Source: CAYYIS01 sp964470965 (GTDB taxonomy: Bacteria; JAAXHH01; JABIQT01). Taken from it: DNA of 64,000 nt. The stretch covers positions 25,812 to 89,811 of the forward strand of contig CAYYIS010000016.1 in NCBI GenBank assembly GCA_964470965.1. The letters run 5' to 3'. The translations under genes and the position numbers were made by a program. Below the pieces are notes generated by a model, which was not told where the DNA came from, ran no database searches, and saw nothing but the letters and a program-made list of their open reading frames with translations. How positions within the stretch are numbered: the first letter of the stretch is position 1; each line of letters starts with the position of its first letter. Of this stretch, positions 8,117 through 17,549 are shown piece after piece.

Positions 8117-9694
8117 CTATTTTTTCTGCAATGGCCGGGACAAAACGCAGGCGTTCACACCGCCAACCCCCATGGACATTTTGCCGGCGATGCCGGTGGT
8201 CGGCTCGCAATGATTGTCGAACACAAAATGGGAATGCAACCGGGCAATCTCTTCGTTCAGTTCCACTTTTTGCAACGGAATCGGAAGCATTTTACCGTGT
8301 TCATAGCCCAGATACTGCGCGGTTAACTCCCAACCGCCACCGGCACTCATACCGTGGCCAAAGATTCCTTTTCGTGCGGTGATCAGGACGGATTCAGGAA
8401 CTATTTCCAGAAGATTTTCCATCTCGAGAAAATCTCCGGGAGTGGCGGTTGCGTGCAGGTCCCAGGTCGCAATAGCATCCGGTGCGATCTCCGCATCGTC
8501 AATCGCCTGGTGGATGGCTGTCAACGGTCCTTCTTTGGACGGAGTGATGATATGGTCTGCATCCGAGCTGACGCCTACGGTAAGGGGCTCCATGCCCACA
8601 GGCCGGTATCCCTGCTCAGTCATGTGTTCATAATCGCCGACGATCCAGAGCACCGATCCGCCGGAAACATGGGTGCCCCGCAGACCGGTGAGCGGTTTGG
8701 ACACATCCCGATCCGCTGAAAGAACACGGGCACCATAAAACGCGCCGACGATCAGCGGATGCGGCGGTGGATCGGTTGCCCCTATCACCACGGCTTTTGC
8801 CTCACCCCGCCGTATGGTATCGATTGCCAGCTTAAGACATACACCGAACGTGGAACAGGCGGCGATGGAAGCGAACGAAAGGCCGGTTATCTTTCCCAGC
8901 ATTGAAACTTGGCTGGCCGGCGTGTTGGCGATGTTCCAAATGATGTTGGGTGAGACCCTTTCCCAGGGTGGTGCGGGCGCACCCCAGTTGTTCAGAAGAC
9001 GGGATTTACGCCTCTGTTTTTCTTTGATAAGCCGCCGCTTCCCGGTTTCCACATCGCCCTGCACATTCATTCCATCGATTTCCGCCAGGGCCTTAAGAAA
9101 ATCCTGCAACTCCGGAGACTGTTCCGTCCAGTATTCATACCATTTCTCTTCCGCCTCGTCCCGTTCTGCCGCGACTACCGACTCCGGATCAGACGGTATT
9201 CCGTCCGCGTTCCTCAGCGCTTCTTCATTAGACGCCTGAAATGCCTTTAGCGCGCTGTTGCGTATCGGATCACCCCAGAACCGATTCCATGCCCGTTGCG
9301 CCCGATACAGGTCGAGCGAGCATTTCTGAATAGTCGGAATGTTGCCCACACCGCATCCAATGTATATATGTGCTTTTGTGCCCAGTCTCTGGAGCTCTTG
9401 TTCTATACCGGGATTCTGTTCCAGGGATTGTATAAACGCGCCAACCGCGTGCAACGTGGTTGGATCCATCTTCTCCGCAAGCTGGCGGTACCGGTTGGGC
9501 GGAAACCGGGCGTCAATCCAGGACTTGTACCGTTCAAAATCAAAATCAGGCGTGCCCACCAGAAAATTGTCTGGGCCGAAGCCGTTAAACGAAGAAAGCC
9601 AGCTGGTTCCTTTATCGAGATTGGTATAAAAAGCATCTATGTTAGGAGAGCGGGGGGCTACGACCCCCCACCCGAATATGCCGACTCTGCGCAA
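8117..9694 (-). CDS. Beta-ketoacyl synthase (KAS II-like) with a ~110-residue insertion
   Basis: 525 residues; ordinary KAS I/II enzymes are about 410-420. The condensing-enzyme fold is clear: C280 in SIAACSTFG is the acyl-accepting nucleophile, H414 in DLHATATPGD corresponds to the HGTGT histidine, K442 and H447 lie in KGIFGHGMSAGG, and the C-terminal GVGGVNACVL is the usual GGxN-type loop. In normal enzymes the Cys is near residue 163. The difference is a charged, helical stretch at about 130-245 (AERDEAEEKWYEYW, RRLIKEKQRRK). It should condense an acyl thioester with a malonyl unit, but no ACP, acyltransferase or other fatty-acid/polyketide gene is adjacent. The start is TTG at 9694, with AGGAG six bases upstream. 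A divergent neighbour begins at 9918. Confidence 0.85.
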   Translation of the reverse strand: MRRVGIFGWGVVAPRSPNIDAFYTNLDKGTSWLSSFNGFGPDNFLVGTPDFDFERYKSWIDARFPPNRYRQLAEKMDPTTLHAVGAFIQSLEQNPGIEQELQRLGTKAHIYIGCGVGNIPTIQKCSLDLYRAQRAWNRFWGDPIRNSALKAFQASNEEALRNADGIPSDPESVVAAERDEAEEKWYEYWTEQSPELQDFLKALAEIDGMNVQGDVETGKRRLIKEKQRRKSRLLNNWGAPAPPWERVSPNIIWNIANTPASQVSMLGKITGLSFASIAACSTFGVCLKLAIDTIRRGEAKAVVIGATDPPPHPLIVGAFYGARVLSADRDVSKPLTGLRGTHVSGGSVLWIVGDYEHMTEQGYRPVGMEPLTVGVSSDADHIITPSKEGPLTAIHQAIDDAEIAPDAIATWDLHATATPGDFLEMENLLEIVPESVLITARKGIFGHGMSAGGGWELTAQYLGYEHGKMLPIPLQKVELNEEIARLHSHFVFDNHCEPTTGIAGKMSMGVGGVNACVLSRPLQKK

Positions 9695-9917
9695 AGGTAA
9701 CTCCTGAGTGATAACCCTATATAAGATTCAAATTACTCTGCAATATAGTCGCCCTATGTACAAGGTATCAAGGGAAATGTTTATCCACAACTTCCAAAAG
9801 CATACAAACACATTGACGAAGGATGCAGCGGTCTGTATATCAGACTAAATACAAGTCATTTGATGGGCAAGTAACATTTCCATGCCAACCCCCTCCCCCC
9901 CGACTCACGGCCATATT

Positions 9918-10586
9918 ATGCGGAATATCTTTATCGGCGACGTACACGGCTGTTCCGTAGAATTCCGAAACTTGCTCAATGCCGTAAGCTACCGCGCGGG
10001 TAGCGACCGTCTTCTTTTGACCGGCGATGCCTTCGCACGAGGGCCGGACCCATTGGGCGTCTGGGAGATTTTACAGGAGACCGGCGCAGAGATGGTAATG
10101 GGGAACCATGACGCCAAACTCTTGGAGAAACTGCAGTGTAGGCTCACAGGCCAACCGGTGCTCATTAACAAACCTGACCAGCAGGACACGCTGGATCGCC
10201 TGGGCCCGGTATCTGAATTAGTCTTAGAGTGGCTGACCCGGTTGCCGCTGTACATCCTGGAGGAGGCCTTCCTGCTGGTACACGCTGGGATTAACCCGGC
10301 GAAAGGCTTTGAAGGTACGATACGGGACGAATTCTTAGCAATTCGGACCTGGCCGGCAGTGAATGGAATCACGGGACCCCGCTGGCATGATGCCCTGACA
10401 CCGGATCACCGAACTATCATCTTCGGCCATGACGCGCCGAATGGCTTGGTGGTTAAACGCCGCGGGGACGGAAGTCCTTATCTGATGGGTCTGGATTCGG
10501 GTTGTGTTTACGGCGGACTCCTTAGTGCCTATATACTCGAAGATGACCGGATCGTGCAGGTAAAGAGTAAAGACGTATATTTCTGA
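9918..10586 (+). CDS. Calcineurin-like metallophosphatase (PrpE/ApaH-type serine/threonine phosphatase family)
   Basis: 222 residues from ATG 9918, the first residue of the conserved core MRNIFIGDVHGC; an in-frame ATG at 9882 would add a 12-residue Pro-rich leader. The five metallophosphatase motifs are in order: GDVHGC, GDAFARGPDP, GNHD, LVHAG and FGHDAP. These hold two metal ions, and close relatives hydrolyse phosphoproteins or diadenosine tetraphosphate. The substrate cannot be chosen from sequence. The next gene, a Tat-exported amidase, starts a few bases downstream, which suggests one transcript without a clear functional tie. Confidence 0.9.
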   Translation: MRNIFIGDVHGCSVEFRNLLNAVSYRAGSDRLLLTGDAFARGPDPLGVWEILQETGAEMVMGNHDAKLLEKLQCRLTGQPVLINKPDQQDTLDRLGPVSELVLEWLTRLPLYILEEAFLLVHAGINPAKGFEGTIRDEFLAIRTWPAVNGITGPRWHDALTPDHRTIIFGHDAPNGLVVKRRGDGSPYLMGLDSGCVYGGLLSAYILEDDRIVQVKSKDVYF

Positions 10587-10608
10587 AGTGTCAATGGGGG
10601 ATACCATA

Positions 10609-12357
10609 ATGCAACATTCGGTCGAATTGACAGGTTTACCGGAAAAGGAAATGTCGCGGCGGCGTTTTGCGGCGTATTTTACGGGTGCAGGTTTTGCAGG
10701 TATGCTACTACCCGGTATTCTTTGGGCGAAGATACAGGAAACAGAGACGTCGAAGGTCACAAAAACCGTCCTCAGGGAGGCGGAGAAGTTGGCCGGGCTG
10801 GAGTTCACCGATCAGGAACGGGAACTGATGGTGGATAACCTAAACAGACAGTTGGAGAGTTTCGACAAATTACGTAAAATCGATGTGGACAACAGCATAC
10901 CCCCAGCCCTGCATTTCAGTCCGATTCTGCCTGGTATGACCTTCGATACGAAAGAAGTACCCATGCGGATGACCACCGAGGCGGTGGAGGCGGTGGAGAC
11001 GCCCGCGACACTTGAAGACGTTGCGTTCTGGCCGGTGACGAAACTCAGCCAACTCATAAAATCGCGGCGTGTCAGTTCGGCGGATCTGACGACCATGTAT
11101 ATGAACCGCCTGAAAAAATACGGGCCGCGATTGGAATGCACCATCACCCTCACGGAAGAGCTAGCCATGCGGCAGGCCCTTCGCGCGGATGAAGAGGTCG
11201 CTGCCGGTATTTATCGGGGTCCATTACACGGCATCCCCTGGGGCGCCAAGGATCTTTTTGCGACGAAGGGCTACAAAACCACCTGGGGTGCCATGCCCTA
11301 CAGAGACCAGATGCTTGATGTGGACGCTACGGTGGTTGAGAAGCTGGATGAAGCCGGTGCGGTACTGATCGGCAAACTTACAATGGGCGCTCTGGCCATG
11401 GGGGATGTATGGTACGGCGGCAAGACCCGCAATCCTTGGGACGAAACCCTCGAGCAGGGGTCCAGCGGTTCCTCCGCCGGACCGGGCGCAGCCACCGCCG
11501 CCGGGCTGGTGGGTTTCAGTATCGGGACCGAGACACTGGGATCGATCGTGTCGCCCTCCAGCCGTAACGGAGTGGCTGGACTGCGCCCTACCTATGGCCG
11601 GGTTAGCCGTTTCGGTGCAATGGCTCTGAGTTGGAGCATGGACAAGATCGGGCCCATGTGCCGCAGTGTCGAAGACTGTGCCCTGGTGTTCGACGCTATC
11701 CGAGGTCCAGACGGGCGGGACGCGACACTGGAGGATCTACCCTTCAACTGGAACGCTGAGCGGGACATTTCATCCCTGCGTATCGGGTATTACAGGAGCG
11801 CCTTTGAAGCGGAGCGGGAAAACAATCCGACCGGCAGGGCCAACGACAAGGCTGTAGTTGCCAAACTCAAAGAGCTGGGCGTGGACCTGATCCCTATCGA
11901 ACTGCCGAACGAAATCGACCTGAGCGCTATTCGGTTTATTCTTAGCGTGGAATCCGCCGCCGCGTTTGAGGATCTTACCCGCAGCGGCCGGGACGACCTT
12001 CTGGTCCGCCAAACCGGCCGTTCGTGGCCCAACACGTTCCGCATGGCCAGGATGGTGCCGGCGGTCGAATATGTCCAGGCCAACCGTGTTAGAACCATGG
12101 TTATGCAGCAGATGGCCGAGGTCATGAAGCGGGTGGATGTGTATGTAACCCCGTCATTCGGCGGTAACAATCTGCTTCTGACCAACCTGACCGGCCATCC
12201 CGCAGTCTGCCTGCCTAACGGGTTCAACGATAACGGCACACCGACCAGCATCAGTTTTGTTGGTAAACTCTTCGGTGAAGCCGACACTCTGGCGGTTGCG
12301 AAAGCCTACCAGGACGCCACGGAGTTTCATCTCCGGCATCCGAAGCTGGAAGGTTAG
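10609..12357 (+). CDS. Tat-exported amidase (amidase signature family)
   Basis: 582 residues from ATG 10609 (GGGGGA lies 8 bases upstream); GTG 10588 in the same frame is an alternative that adds 7 residues. An N-terminal twin-arginine signal, MSRRRFAAYFTGAGFAGMLL, predicts export in a folded state. Counting from GTG 10588, the amidase-signature Ser-cisSer-Lys triad is K221 (GIPWGAKDLF), S295 (GSSGSSAGPG) and S319 (GTETLGSI). About 100 residues between signal and core form a helical region. The enzyme should hydrolyse an amide to acid and ammonia outside the cytoplasm, which argues against a GatA role in tRNA charging; no GatB/GatC genes are near. A decayed relative lies at 49390-49861. Confidence 0.88.
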   Translation: MQHSVELTGLPEKEMSRRRFAAYFTGAGFAGMLLPGILWAKIQETETSKVTKTVLREAEKLAGLEFTDQERELMVDNLNRQLESFDKLRKIDVDNSIPPALHFSPILPGMTFDTKEVPMRMTTEAVEAVETPATLEDVAFWPVTKLSQLIKSRRVSSADLTTMYMNRLKKYGPRLECTITLTEELAMRQALRADEEVAAGIYRGPLHGIPWGAKDLFATKGYKTTWGAMPYRDQMLDVDATVVEKLDEAGAVLIGKLTMGALAMGDVWYGGKTRNPWDETLEQGSSGSSAGPGAATAAGLVGFSIGTETLGSIVSPSSRNGVAGLRPTYGRVSRFGAMALSWSMDKIGPMCRSVEDCALVFDAIRGPDGRDATLEDLPFNWNAERDISSLRIGYYRSAFEAERENNPTGRANDKAVVAKLKELGVDLIPIELPNEIDLSAIRFILSVESAAAFEDLTRSGRDDLLVRQTGRSWPNTFRMARMVPAVEYVQANRVRTMVMQQMAEVMKRVDVYVTPSFGGNNLLLTNLTGHPAVCLPNGFNDNGTPTSISFVGKLFGEADTLAVAKAYQDATEFHLRHPKLEG

Positions 12358-12741
12358 CACCACCAAACAGGATTGATCTGCGACCGTGTCTTTCACCTTT
12401 AGAGATTCGGCCATGCAGATTCAACATTGTGATACTGCATAACAGGTTGCCTTTGTGCCGGCCCTTCATCAAAGAGAGGTCCATTCAAACGGTGTCGATT
12501 TACAGAAGCAAATAGCGTTAGGCCCAGGTCGAAGGGTAGCCTGCCGGGCCCGATACAGCTCCATTTGGTTGATTTAGGCTGTTGCGCTATCCTCGGCAGC
12601 CTAAAGAGATCGGATCCGGGCGGGATATTCTTCCCCTCCGTCTAAATACTGGAGTCCCCCTCGCCTTTTTTGACCGCTGCCGACCAGGTCTGCAGTGCAA
12701 TTGCCATCGATCTGCCAGAGGTGTTGGGCGGCGACTAACCA
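12358..12741. other. Gene-free stretch between converging genes
   Basis: 384 bases between the stop of the amidase gene and the stop of the converging oxidoreductase. The open frames inside are short and show no family motif or ribosome binding site, and I see no hairpin with a T-run. Nothing recognised. Confidence 0.5.
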
Positions 12742-13827
12742 TCACACGTGCCAAATGTACAGGTCTCGATTTTCCATGGGAAGGTCCACCCACGCGCCGC
12801 CATTGCGATGACTTTCGGCTACGGCGATACAGGCCTCGGTGATGTGATGTGTCACGTCTATGTGGCCCCGCGTGGGTTCACCGGATTCATAAGCCTTAAC
12901 CAGGTCTTCCAGACATGAGACTACAGTGCTGGTAGGTGTAACCGGGTCGAGGGGATGATCTTCCCAGAGATCACGGCGCCCCTGCTTGTTGCCGTGTGGC
13001 GCGCGTAGAGAGATGCCTCCACCATTATTCAGGGAGCGCACCGTGCCTTCATCACCTACAATCTCAAACTCCCAGCCGGCGGCAGGCACCGACCAGGCCT
13101 GGATTCCGTTCTCGAACATCAGCTGATAGGTAGCGATAGGATCGTATGGGACATGATTACCTTCGATAACGTAGTCATTGGGATCTATCTCTCCCCGCAC
13201 AGACATGATTGCGGGATCTCCCACCAGCCAGGAAACCGTATCGATCGAATGAATATGTCCGTGCATCAAACTCGACCTGGCATAATGCACCACGGCCTTC
13301 GGCTCTCCGATATCCCCCCTGAGGACTGCTTGCCTTACCGGATCGTAGCGTACGTCAAACCGCCTCAGGACCCCGGTATTGAACAAGGTGCCATTTCGCT
13401 GTACCGCATCACGGACCGCATCGGCCGCACCCATAGAACTGGCCATGGCCTTTTCCACGTACAGCATCGGTACCTTCGCGTTGGCAAGCGCTACCGACAG
13501 CTCGGCGTGGGAATCACCCCGGAATGAGGCGTCCGGTGCTTCACCGGCCGGTTTCTGGAGACCGGAGGCGGTGGTACAGATCGCGACTATGTCCGGTTGC
13601 TCTTGCTTTACCATTTCCATGTAGTCTGCATAAAGCGCATCCACGCCCCAACGCTGCGCGAACGCTTTCCGGCGCTCCGCAAGCAGGTCGCATCCGGCTG
13701 CTATTTCAAGCCTGCTGCTGGCCCGGCAGGACGCCGCAACTGAGTACGGCAGAGGCGTGTGCCCTTCGTCATCAATGGTACTGCCCATGCGCCCGAGTCC
13801 GATGATCCCGACGCGGTAGGATTTCAT
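12742..13827 (-). CDS. Gfo/Idh/MocA family oxidoreductase with altered EKP motif
   Basis: 361 residues from ATG 13827, chosen because GGAGG lies seven bases upstream and the Rossmann strand begins at once (MKSYRVGIIGLGRMG); a longer upstream frame has no such support. Motifs seen: the Rossmann glycines, GDSHAELSVALANAKVPML, LYVEKAMASSM in place of the family EKP, and HGHIHSIDTVSWLVGDP in the C-terminal domain. The EKA form keeps the catalytic-position Lys but loses the Pro that shapes the nicotinamide loop. The reaction is probably NAD(P)-linked oxidation or reduction of a sugar-like compound. It is divergent from the sulfatase at 13967, with a promoter-like stretch between, so the two may belong to one sugar-degradation module. 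Confidence 0.85.
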   Translation of the reverse strand: MKSYRVGIIGLGRMGSTIDDEGHTPLPYSVAASCRASSRLEIAAGCDLLAERRKAFAQRWGVDALYADYMEMVKQEQPDIVAICTTASGLQKPAGEAPDASFRGDSHAELSVALANAKVPMLYVEKAMASSMGAADAVRDAVQRNGTLFNTGVLRRFDVRYDPVRQAVLRGDIGEPKAVVHYARSSLMHGHIHSIDTVSWLVGDPAIMSVRGEIDPNDYVIEGNHVPYDPIATYQLMFENGIQAWSVPAAGWEFEIVGDEGTVRSLNNGGGISLRAPHGNKQGRRDLWEDHPLDPVTPTSTVVSCLEDLVKAYESGEPTRGHIDVTHHITEACIAVAESHRNGGAWVDLPMENRDLYIWHV

Positions 13828-13852
13828 GAAATACCTCCAGCAGATGATACAA

Positions 13853-13881
13853 TTGACAATAGAAAACAAACGGTATGTAAT
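13853..13881 (+). promoter_or_regulatory. Candidate sigma-70-type promoter for the sulfatase
   Basis: TTGACA at 13853-13858 is followed after exactly 17 bases by TGTAAT at 13876-13881 (5 of 6 to the -10 consensus), 85 bases before the sulfatase ATG. A second AT-rich element with TATACT near 13911 could serve as an alternative -10. Match by eye only. Confidence 0.4.
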
Positions 13882-13966
13882 GTGTACCGAATTGATCGGT
13901 AAGGGATTATATTATACTAAATCTTATTTTTAAAACCAAGTTGAAATACCAATTTGCGGAGACGTT

Positions 13967-15376
13967 ATGTCTATTCCTCGTCCTAATGTGCTGTTTGTCA
14001 TGACTGATGATCAGACGATTCGCGAGATGAGCTGTTACGGCAGTGAGATATTACAGACGCCCAATATGGATCGAATTGCCAACGGCGGTACACGGTTCAA
14101 CTACTGCTTTGCTACCAATGCACTGTGTGCCCCGGCCCGGGCTACGGTGCTGACCGGCTGTTATTCGCATATCCACGGCATTTTCGGCAACTCGGAGCAG
14201 GCGGATTCCATCGAAGTGCTGAATCCTGATATTCCCACGTTTCCAGAGCTGCTTCAAAAGGCGGGATATCAGACTGGACTGGTGGGTAAGTACCATATTC
14301 GCCAGGATCCCCGAGGATTCGACTACCGGGCGATTCATCCGGGCCAGGGGGACTATTTTAATCCGGTGTTTATTGAGAACGGCGTTGAGGTGAAGATCCC
14401 GGGATACGCTACCGACATCACCACCGATCTGGCGTTGAATTTCCTGGAATCAACAGATCGTTCGCAACCGTTTTGCCTGGTCTATCAATTCAAAGCCCCA
14501 CACCGGCCGTTCAGTCCGGCACCCCGGCACAAAGATATGTTCAACGATATAGAAATCCCAGTGCCCGCGACGTTCAACGATGATTATGCAACGCGCCATA
14601 TAGCCGGATTGGCGAAGGATATGCAGTTCGATTTCAGTCTTGCCCGGGATTATGAAGATCTGCCGCAGGAACTTGATAAAGAGGGACGAAAACACTGGAT
14701 CTATCAACGGTTCATCAAGGATCGATTTCGCACTATCTACGGCGTGGACGAGAATCTGGGACGCGTACTCGACTACCTGGACGAACAGGACCTGGCAGAG
14801 GATACTTTGATCCTGTACACCTCGGATCACGGTTACTTTCTCGGTGACCACGGATGGTATGACAAGCGATTCATGTACGAACCGTCGATCCGTATTCCGC
14901 TCGTGACCCGGTACCCCCGTCTCGGTACCTCGGGCAACGTCACCCACGCCATGGTCATGAACATTGACTTTGCGCCTACGATCCTTGATTTTTCGGACGT
15001 GCCTATCCCGGAGAAAATGCAGGGGTCCAGTCTGCGTCCATTGATGGAGGGATCGGCTCCGAAAGGTTGGAGGTCGTCCATCTATTATGCCTACTATGAA
15101 AACTCCTGGGAACTGCACGGCAAAGGATACGAGGCCATGGCCGAGCCGTACAAATACTTCACTCCGCACCGTATCGGCCCCCATCGTGGCGTCCGTACCG
15201 ATCGGTACAAGCTGATCGATTATTACAGCGAAGGGGATTATCGGGAACTGTTCGACCTGCAAATCGATCCCCACGAACTATGTAACGTATACGGTGATCC
15301 GTCGTACTCGGACGTGACGGCCGAAATGGAGGAGGAGCTGGGACGGTTGAGAAGAATGTATGGGGATGAGGATTGA
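13967..15376 (+). CDS. Type I sulfatase (arylsulfatase family)
   Basis: 469 residues with no signal peptide visible (begins MSIPRPNVLFVMTDDQ). D14/D15 are the first metal ligands. C54 in ALCAPARATVLTG is the C-x-P-x-R sulfatase signature, the Cys that an anaerobic or FGE-type enzyme converts to formylglycine. YTSDHGYFLGDHGWYDK and the distal GDYRELFDLQIDPHELCN are standard sulfatase segments. It should release sulfate from a sulfated sugar or other sulfate ester. The absence of a signal suggests a cytoplasmic enzyme acting on imported substrates, unless an upstream start was missed. Its divergent partner is a Gfo/Idh/MocA enzyme. A second, wrecked sulfatase gene lies at 22089-22426. Confidence 0.93.
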   Translation: MSIPRPNVLFVMTDDQTIREMSCYGSEILQTPNMDRIANGGTRFNYCFATNALCAPARATVLTGCYSHIHGIFGNSEQADSIEVLNPDIPTFPELLQKAGYQTGLVGKYHIRQDPRGFDYRAIHPGQGDYFNPVFIENGVEVKIPGYATDITTDLALNFLESTDRSQPFCLVYQFKAPHRPFSPAPRHKDMFNDIEIPVPATFNDDYATRHIAGLAKDMQFDFSLARDYEDLPQELDKEGRKHWIYQRFIKDRFRTIYGVDENLGRVLDYLDEQDLAEDTLILYTSDHGYFLGDHGWYDKRFMYEPSIRIPLVTRYPRLGTSGNVTHAMVMNIDFAPTILDFSDVPIPEKMQGSSLRPLMEGSAPKGWRSSIYYAYYENSWELHGKGYEAMAEPYKYFTPHRIGPHRGVRTDRYKLIDYYSEGDYRELFDLQIDPHELCNVYGDPSYSDVTAEMEEELGRLRRMYGDED

Positions 15377-15486
15377 TTATCGGGTGGCGGCGTTAATAAC
15401 ACGAAACTTTCTCCTTTTTCCCGATGGAATTCCTTATTATAATATCGTAACACAGACAACAGACACCCGGTCCGGATTGGGTTTCC

Positions 15487-16269
15487 ATGCACAGAATTCC
15501 GCTGCTCATAATCCCGTGTGTTTTGCTCTGCGTTTCCTGCTTGCCATTAGTCAGCGGCGAGTACAGCGAACGCACCGTGATGCCGGAATAACGAGAAACA
15601 AAACTGTCGGATAAGGGCCTGGCCATTCAAGTTTCGCCCGAAGATATCATGATCCACAACTTGCGGGATGTGGTGCGCCATATGGGTCTGGGGATACCAA
15701 AAGAAAAGTACTGGGCGTTTTTCACCGAGCATTTTCCCAATTACGTAAATCAGAATTCGACATTTGCGGATGTTTGGGTTCCGGAGATGTCACCGCAAAC
15801 CAATTTTGAATCCCGCACTCTGGCGCTGCAATCCGATGCGCTGCTGCTGATAGACCTGCCGCGGGACGGTCGGACACTGGTGACGGGCGGTCGGTTGCCG
15901 GACTTCATCCTATTTATGAAAGAGTTCAGTATCTTCAGAAGAGTACGCGATCACGGTCGTCCGGTGCTGCGTCCGGAAATTCCGGATGAGCCGGGCGATT
16001 TACCGGGGGACCGCCGCCCGCGCTCCACGAGAGATCCGGAGAAAGTGCAGTTGCCGGAACATGACATCCGGCAAACCGGCGTGCGCTTTCCTAAAGTCAT
16101 CCACCAGTTGAACTACGCAATCTGGGACAACACGGAGGGGCGAATCGTATCCTACGGTGAATTAAGCGTCGGGAGGGGAGGAGACAAGGACAGCCCCTGG
16201 GAATTGAACCTGCAGATGATTGCGAAAAAGATCATGGGTAAAAGCCCATTTAGGAAATTGACGGATTGA
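15487..16269 (+). pseudogene. Secreted/lipoprotein-like gene of unknown family, interrupted by one in-frame stop
   Basis: ATG 15487 opens a signal sequence (MHRIPLLIIPCVLLCVSCLP, with Cys at residues 15 and 18 as possible lipobox positions). It runs 34 codons to TAA at 15589-15591, then continues in the same frame as RETKLSDKGLAIQVSPED and on to TGA 16267-16269. Without the stop the product would be 260 residues. A single C-to-T change (CAA to TAA) explains the break. Downstream of the stop the protein could restart only at ATG 15649 and would have lost its export signal. The body has no family motif that I recognise; it contains FADVWVPEMSP and a charged Pro-rich stretch. hutI begins two bases after the stop. 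A sequencing error is an alternative. Confidence 0.7.
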
Positions 16270-16271
16270 AA

Positions 16272-17549
16272 ATGAAAACTGTAGATCTTCTACTCTACAA
16301 CGCGTCACAGGTCATCACCTGCGCAGCTTCGGATGGGCCGAAGAGGGGGAAGCGTATGCAGGAGATCGAAATTGTCGAGGATGGTGGAGTGGCCGTACTC
16401 GAGGGGCGAATCGTTGGTGTCGGCACGTCTATAGAGATGGAATCAAACTATACCGCCACACGGCCCATTGATTGCAGCGGCAAGGCTATTTGTCCCGGGT
16501 TCGTGGATCCGCATACCCATGTGGTCTATGGGGGTGATCGGGCCGGTGAGTTCGAGCTGCGGATCAAAGGGGCGTCTTATCTGGACATCATGGCGGCCGG
16601 CGGCGGAATCGTCAATACCGTGCGCCACACACGTGAGGCGTTGGCGGAAGAGCTTACCGCATCGGCGATTCGACGGCTTAACGGGATGCTGGCGCTGGGA
16701 ACGACTACCGTGGAGATCAAATCCGGTTACGGGCTTGATACGGAGAGTGAGTTGAAGATGCTACAAGTCATCGAACAGCTTGATCTGGACCATCCATGCG
16801 ATATCGTTCCTACATTTCTCGGGGCCCACACGGTCCCTGCGGAATTTGGCGAAGATACCGAAAGTTACACCCGCCTCGTTGTTGAAGAAATGCTGCCGGC
16901 TGTTTCCAGCTGGTACCAATCCTCTCGTTTTTCGGCTAACGATGTTCCCTTTTACATTGATGTGTTCTGCGAAGACCATGCGTTCGATGTCGACCAGTCG
17001 CGCCGTGTCCTCCAGGCTGGGATCGAAGCTGGCTTGCAGGCGAAGATCCACGTGGATCAATTCAACGATTTCGGTGGTGTTCCGATGGCGGTAGGACTAG
17101 GTGCTGTTTCTGCTGACCATCTGGATGTGACCGGCCCCGCCGGCATCGAGATGCTGGCCGCTTCAAACACGATCGCCACGCCGCTACCCGCGGTCAACCT
17201 GAATCTAGGGCTCGATCACTATGCCGATGCGCGGGCTATGATCGATGCCGGCGCGGCCCTTGCACTCGCTACAGACATCAACCCCGGTTCCGCGCCCTGT
17301 CCTTCAATGCCGCTCGTTATGGCCATTGCGTGCCGATTCCAGAAGTTGCTGCCTTCGGAAGCGTTGCATGCGGCTACGATCAATGCGGCCAATGCGGTCG
17401 GGATGGGCGATATGGTCGGTTCTATCGAAGTGGGCAAGCAGGCGGACCTGTTGATATTGAAGGAAAGCGATTACCGTCATATTCCCTATTTTTTCGGTGG
17501 TAATCCAGTGGATACGGTGATCAAGCGAGGGCAGGTGGTCCGCGTATGA
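16272..17549 (+). CDS. hutI: Imidazolonepropionase
   Basis: 425 residues from ATG 16272 (an in-frame TTG at 16266 overlaps the upstream stop). HutI is a metal-dependent amidohydrolase that opens 4-imidazolone-5-propanoate to N-formimino-L-glutamate, the third step of histidine breakdown. Visible motifs are DPHTHVVYGGDR (metal-binding HxH plus the substrate-contact GGDR), GAHTVPAEF, KIHVDQFNDFGG, SADHLD and ATDINPGSAPCPSM with the metal-ligand Asp. Its last codon and stop overlap the start of hutF (ATGA), so the pair is translationally coupled. hutH and hutU are not in the window. Confidence 0.96.
   Translation: MKTVDLLLYNASQVITCAASDGPKRGKRMQEIEIVEDGGVAVLEGRIVGVGTSIEMESNYTATRPIDCSGKAICPGFVDPHTHVVYGGDRAGEFELRIKGASYLDIMAAGGGIVNTVRHTREALAEELTASAIRRLNGMLALGTTTVEIKSGYGLDTESELKMLQVIEQLDLDHPCDIVPTFLGAHTVPAEFGEDTESYTRLVVEEMLPAVSSWYQSSRFSANDVPFYIDVFCEDHAFDVDQSRRVLQAGIEAGLQAKIHVDQFNDFGGVPMAVGLGAVSADHLDVTGPAGIEMLAASNTIATPLPAVNLNLGLDHYADARAMIDAGAALALATDINPGSAPCPSMPLVMAIACRFQKLLPSEALHAATINAANAVGMGDMVGSIEVGKQADLLILKESDYRHIPYFFGGNPVDTVIKRGQVVRV

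Noticed and set aside
8117..9694. Idea that the ketosynthase marks a polyketide or fatty-acid gene cluster
   Set aside because: No ACP, acyltransferase, ketoreductase or thioesterase is near; neighbours are csp and a phosphatase.
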